From NCBI RefSeq assembly GCF_000359125.1, contig NZ_CAAF010000038.1, forward strand, positions 124,001 to 188,000: DNA of 64,000 nt, written 5' to 3'. Made by a program: the position numbers and the translations under genes. Shown here piece by piece: positions 58,462 to 64,000 of this stretch. Every line of letters begins with the position of its first letter. The first letter of the stretch is position 1. The notes under the pieces are model-generated. The model did no database searches. It saw only the letters and a program-made list of their open reading frames with translations, and was not told where the DNA came from. Source of the stretch: Mesorhizobium sp. STM 4661 (GTDB lineage Bacteria; Pseudomonadota; Alphaproteobacteria; Rhizobiales; Rhizobiaceae).

Positions 58462-59836
58462 CGTGATTGCGCTCGACGGTCAGATGCGCATAACCGGCAT
58501 TGCCTGACGAGGCGAGGTCGCCGGTCACCGGCTCGGCCCAGCGCTGGCCGATGATGGCACCGTTCTGCGCGCCGTCGATGACGTTGTCGGAAATGACGGC
58601 CGTACCGGCGCCCTCGACCACGGTGACGACGATGCCGGTTCCGGCCTTGCGGATGATGTTTCCCGTCGCGACCACATTGCGCATATACGGTCCCCAGCCG
58701 ATCTGCATGCCGTAGAGCGGCGCGTTTTCGACGACATTGCCCGACACCGTGGTGTCGGCCTCAACGCTGATGCCGACGCCGAAGCCGGGCGGGTCGGCGG
58801 TGTAGGGGCCTGTGGTCGACAAGTTGCGCACGATGTTGCCCTGGCATACCCCCATGCGGCCGCCTTCGTTGAAATTGACGATCGAGATGCCGTTGGCGGC
58901 GCCGTCGACGATGTTGTTGCCGATGATCGCGCCTTCGAAGGAGAACTCGGAATAAAGCGCCGTTTCACCGGACCGCGAGCAGGTGTTGCCGGTCATCTGC
59001 AGATTGCTGGCGCTGTTGGCGCGGATCGCCGAAAACGCGCAGTCCGAGACGATATTGCCCGAGATGACGACATTGCCGGCGCGGAAGGCATTGATGCCGT
59101 TGCCGTTCTGGCCGGTTCCGCCGCTGCGCGCCTGGATGCGTTCGACGCGGTTGCCGCTGACGATGGTGCTGTCCTCGGCCGCTTGCCAGCGGTGCACGAG
59201 GATGCCGCCATTGCCGCAGTCGGAAACGGTGTTGCCTGAAATCTCCAGGCCGTCGGCCTCGACCGAATAGATGCCGGCGTCGGCCGCGCCCGATATGTCC
59301 GAGCGCTCGATGCGGCCCGAAGCGTGTTCGAGCGACAGTCCGTGCTTGCCGCTGCCTGATATCTGGCAATTGTCGACGACGAGGTGGCCGACGCGGCGAA
59401 GATCGAGCAGGCCTTGCGCATAGTCGCCCATCCAGCGGTTGCTGCCGTCGAACACCAGACCGCTGAATTCGATATGCTCGGCCTGTTCGGCCATGAAGAG
59501 ATGGCCGTTGCCGCCATAGACGATCCGCGATGCGCCGGGCACGCCGGACAGCCTGACACGGCTGGGCAGCGAAAGGTTGGACACAATATAGGTGCCCGGC
59601 GGCAGGAACACCGGCATGTCGCGGTCGTTGGCCTGACGCAGCAGCTTGGCGAAGTCCTTGCTCTGGTCGTCAAGCGCGCCGGGCTGCACGCCAAGGTCGG
59701 CAGCGTTGATCGAGCCGCGCATCGAGGCATACTCGATGCCGGGCAGGGCAGTCGCGGCCGCCTTGCCGAGCGACAGGCCGATGACGGCAAAGCCGGCGGT
59801 TCCCGTGAGAAACTTTCGTCTGTTCAGCATCGGCAC
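58454..59836 (-). CDS. Twin-arginine-exported right-handed beta-helix protein (TIGR03808-like)
   Basis: A 460-residue protein with a Tat signal (LNRRKFLTGTAGFAVIGLSL) followed by a pectate-lyase-like parallel beta-helix. Repeating turns such as ISGNTVSDCGNGGILV and ISGNIVSDCAFSAIRAN recur every ~22-25 residues from about 115 to 445. It matches the description of the Rhizobiales family TIGR03808, of unknown function. The fold is that of polysaccharide lyases and epimerases, but no catalytic set was identified. The start is GTG at 59836 or ATG at 59830. It diverges from the GreA-like gene. Confidence 0.85.
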   Translation of the reverse strand: MPMLNRRKFLTGTAGFAVIGLSLGKAAATALPGIEYASMRGSINAADLGVQPGALDDQSKDFAKLLRQANDRDMPVFLPPGTYIVSNLSLPSRVRLSGVPGASRIVYGGNGHLFMAEQAEHIEFSGLVFDGSNRWMGDYAQGLLDLRRVGHLVVDNCQISGSGKHGLSLEHASGRIERSDISGAADAGIYSVEADGLEISGNTVSDCGNGGILVHRWQAAEDSTIVSGNRVERIQARSGGTGQNGNGINAFRAGNVVISGNIVSDCAFSAIRANSASNLQMTGNTCSRSGETALYSEFSFEGAIIGNNIVDGAANGISIVNFNEGGRMGVCQGNIVRNLSTTGPYTADPPGFGVGISVEADTTVSGNVVENAPLYGMQIGWGPYMRNVVATGNIIRKAGTGIVVTVVEGAGTAVISDNVIDGAQNGAIIGQRWAEPVTGDLASSGNAGYAHLTVERNHVS

Positions 59837-59939
59837 AGATTCCCAACATTCAGCCGTCAGATGGCAGGAATCGTGCCAAGACCGGATCGGCTGCCGGCAA
59901 TGGCTTGTGAAGTCGCGGCTACGCGCCTAAATTCGACGG

Positions 59940-60413
59940 ATGAGCAGGGCCTTCACCCGGGAAGAAGACAGCGAAAACGCCACCGCCGGCATCGGCGAGC
60001 GGCCGGTCAGCCCGCTGCGCAATCTGGTGACGGAAAACGGCCTGGCGATGATCGACGCCGAACTCGCCGGTTTGCGCGAAGATCTCACCAAAGCTGAAAC
60101 CGACGCCGATCGCGAGCGCATCGCACTGGTGTCGCGCGATCTGCGCTACTGGACCGCGCGGCGTGAAAGCGCCGAGCTTTCCGTGCCGGAGCCGGGCAGC
60201 GACCTGGTTCGCTTCGGCATGGGCGTCACGCTGGAAAGCGACGACGGCAGGAAAGTGCACTGGAAGATCGTCGGCGAGGACGAGGCCGACCCGGCCAAGG
60301 GCAGCATTTCCCACGTTTCGCCGATGGCCTTGGCCTTGTACGGCAAGAAGGTCGGCGACGTGGCGAGCGTCAACGGCAAGGAGTGGGAGATCGTCAAGCT
60401 GTCGGACGGCTAA
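59940..60413 (+). CDS. GreA/GreB-family transcript-cleavage-factor-like protein
   Basis: A 157-residue protein with an N-terminal coiled-coil region (IDAELAGLREDLTKAETDAD) and a C-terminal FKBP-like domain (VTLESDDGRKVHWKIVGEDE, then YGKKVGDVASVNGKEWEIVK) as in GreA/GreB. Such proteins bind the RNA polymerase secondary channel. It is not the canonical GreA length or N-terminus, so it is likely a paralogue. Its end overlaps the convergent doc gene by four bases. Confidence 0.8.
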   Translation: MSRAFTREEDSENATAGIGERPVSPLRNLVTENGLAMIDAELAGLREDLTKAETDADRERIALVSRDLRYWTARRESAELSVPEPGSDLVRFGMGVTLESDDGRKVHWKIVGEDEADPAKGSISHVSPMALALYGKKVGDVASVNGKEWEIVKLSDG

Positions 60414-60799
60414 CCCTCGAGCTTGACGACATGGTCGCGGAAGAATGCCGCTGCGCCCGCCTCATCGATTTCGCCTGAAGCTACGCCCATGACGAATTCG
60501 TAAAGCGTGCCGTTGTCAGCCGTCAAAACATGGACATTCACGATCAGAAATGCGCCGGCGGCAACGATGGCCGTGCGCTTGTTACCGTCGACAAACGCAT
60601 GATTTCTGGCAATACCGAAGACATAGGCGGCTGCGAGGTCTTCAACCGATGGGTCTCCGTAATTCGCCTTGTTCTCGGCGCGGGCGAGCGCGGATTCGAG
60701 GGCATTTTCATCCCTCAAACCTTGCGCTCCACCATGCCTGCGCAGTTGCTCGGCGTGCATTGCTTCGACCGCGCGCCGGGTCAGAAACTCCCAGCTCAT
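60410..60799 (-). CDS. doc: Doc-type (death on curing) Fic-fold toxin
   Basis: A 129-residue Fic-fold protein with the core HAFVDGNKRTA (His67, Phe69, Asp71, Lys74, Arg75). The Lys in place of the second Gly of classical Fic proteins marks the Doc branch, in which P1 Doc phosphorylates EF-Tu. Its start overlaps the antitoxin stop by four bases. Confidence 0.9.
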   Translation of the reverse strand: MSWEFLTRRAVEAMHAEQLRRHGGAQGLRDENALESALARAENKANYGDPSVEDLAAAYVFGIARNHAFVDGNKRTAIVAAGAFLIVNVHVLTADNGTLYEFVMGVASGEIDEAGAAAFFRDHVVKLEG

Positions 60800-61017
60800 T
60801 CGGCGAGCTTCTGAAGCGCGACCTTGTACTTGTCCATGACCTGGCGGGCAGCTTCCATCTGCCGCTCAAAGCTGTCGTCCACCGGCTCAAGGGCAATGCC
60901 CTTGCTGGTTTCGACGATCTCAAGCTGATCACCCGCCTTCAAATTGAGGCGGTCGAGAATTTCCTTGGGCAGAATCACGCCTTCGGAATTGCCGATCTTG
61001 CGAATGGTCGTGTTCAT
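60796..61017 (-). CDS. AbrB/MazE-type antitoxin
   Basis: A 73-residue swapped-hairpin (SpoVT-AbrB) DNA-binding protein: MNTTIRKIGNSEGVILPKEI then LDRLNLKAGDQLEIVETSKG. Its acidic, helical C-terminus would bind the toxin. Pairing with a Doc toxin differs from the Phd-Doc pairing of phage P1. The upstream spacer carries tandem repeats and a promoter. Confidence 0.88.
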   Translation of the reverse strand: MNTTIRKIGNSEGVILPKEILDRLNLKAGDQLEIVETSKGIALEPVDDSFERQMEAARQVMDKYKVALQKLAE

Positions 61018-61030
61018 AATGGATCATCCT

Positions 61031-61084
61031 GTTGCAACGCCGATTATAACTCGATCAGTCGATTGTTGCAACAAGGATTATAAC
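61031..61084 (-). promoter_or_regulatory. Antitoxin-doc promoter with two 20-base direct repeats
   Basis: GTTGCAAC-N3-GATTATAAC occurs twice, at 61031-61050 and 61065-61084, 34 bases apart. Within each, GTTGCAAC is itself a palindrome. On the minus strand the proximal copy supplies TATAAT (61048-61043) and the distal one TTGCAA (61071-61066), with a 17-base spacer, forming the promoter. The repeats are natural operators for the AbrB-type antitoxin. Confidence 0.75.
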
Positions 61085-61098
61085 AGGCGTCAACTCGC

Positions 61099-63209
<2,111 letters not shown>

Positions 63210-63213
<4 letters not shown>

Positions 63214-64000
63214 GACGCTGCTCCGATCACCTGATCGATCTGGATCGGAAACAGCGGCTCGCAGACCGCCACGCTTTCGGTCAACGCTTGTCGCCTCTCG
63301 GCCGCCAGCGTTTCGACCGCACGTTCGCCTTTTGACGGGTAAAGCGTCGTGCCGACGATGGCGCGTTCGCCCGCCCGGTAGGCAGCGTTGCGGCGGGCTG
63401 AGGCCGCTTGGACCCGCTTCTGGATGTGCCCTTGCTGGAGGCTGGACAGCACGCCGCCTTCCGCCTCGATCCGCTGGAATTCTTCCCAGGCAGCCTCACA
63501 GAGATCCGCGGTGAGCGCCTCGACGGCGCCCGAACCGCAGGCGGGGTCGGCGACATGATCGATATGGCTTTCATTGGCCATGATCAGTTGCGCGTTGCGG
63601 GCGACGCGGCGGGCAAAACCCGCCGGCAAACCATGCGTGATCGTGTGCGGCAGGATGGAGATCGAATCCGCGCCGCCGGCCGCTGCGGCAAAACCGGCAA
63701 TCGCGGTGCGCAGGATGTTCGTCTCAGGGTCCACGGTCGTCATCATGCGGAAGGACGTTTCGGCATGGATGTTGGCAGTGGAGGCGGGGATCGAGCAGGC
63801 CTCCTGAACGCGCGCCCACAGCCTGCGCAGCGCCCTGATCTTTGCCATCGACACGAACTGGTCCTGGTCGACGCTCAGCGCGAAGCCGATATGGGGCGCT
63901 GCATAGACGAGCGGCTGGCGGGCCTCCTCGAACATCCGGAGATAGGAGACCGCCGAGGCCATCATCGTGCCCAACTCCTGCGCCTCCGTGGCGCCTGCAT
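63210..64000 (-). CDS. Methylmalonyl-CoA mutase small subunit, partial
   Basis: The gene enters from the right edge; about 263 codons of its 3' part are present. The first visible residues [20 protein letters not shown] continue into [20 protein letters not shown] and [20 protein letters not shown], typical of the mutase barrel of MutA-type subunits. It ends at [13 protein letters not shown] without a B12-binding domain, so it is the non-catalytic partner. It overlaps the large-subunit gene by four bases. Confidence 0.92.

Noticed and set aside
58454..59836. CRISPR-like or tandem DNA repeat
   Set aside because: The periodicity is at the protein level (beta-helix turns); the DNA copies are too divergent and unspaced to be an array.

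Overview
The window reads as a chromosomal stretch of a high-GC alphaproteobacterium of the order Rhizobiales, most likely Mesorhizobium or a close relative. The evidence is the fused CysN-CysC protein, an FrcBCA-type fructose transporter, a choline-sulfate betICAB cluster, a Rhizobium-type (ReAV-like) asparaginase, a twin-arginine beta-helix protein of the TIGR03808 type, and a short palindromic repeat of the kind scattered through Mesorhizobium intergenic regions. The genus is inferred; no 16S gene is present.

Positions 1-11 kb hold a surface-polysaccharide locus. It has a partial glycosyltransferase running off the left edge, an AT-rich double-domain glycosyltransferase, a Wzm/Wzt-type ABC exporter, a membrane-bound nucleotide-sugar dehydratase/epimerase, a second family 2 glycosyltransferase and an initiating phosphoglycosyl transferase. 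A convergent pair follows: a sugar epimerase and an O-antigen ligase/polymerase. Positions 11.5-15.2 kb carry sulfate activation (cysD, cysNC, cysQ), which could supply PAPS for cysteine synthesis or for sulfating the polysaccharide. A vapBC module and a DegT-type aminotransferase follow.

Positions 17.5-23.4 kb form a divergent fructose cluster: regulator, RbsD/FucU mutarotase and kinase on the minus strand, and the frcBCA transporter on the plus strand. A perfect inverted repeat with outward-facing TTGACA boxes lies between them. Positions 23.6-36.5 kb are a seven-gene glycogen cluster (glgP, glgB, glgC, glgA, pgm, glgX, alpha-glucosidase). Copies of the palindromic repeat flank it.

Positions 36.6-38.8 kb carry an orphan tadE/tadG pair with a CtrA-like TTAA-N7-TTAA box upstream. 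Positions 39.2-44.7 kb are an oligopeptide ABC transporter operon with a fused OppDF ATPase. Next come a small hypothetical gene, parDE, tRNA-Pro(CGG), a phosphomannomutase/phosphoglucomutase, and a divergent NmrA-like/LysR pair.

Positions 49.7-56.0 kb are the glycine-betaine operon betI-betC-dehydratase-betA-betB (minus strand), with a threonine-dehydratase-like enzyme inserted. The right end has a thiolase-family protein, the asparaginase, the TIGR03808-type protein, a GreA/GreB-like protein, an AbrB-Doc toxin-antitoxin pair, and the two methylmalonyl-CoA mutase subunits (the small one cut by the window edge). I found no rRNA, CRISPR array, prophage or intact insertion sequence.
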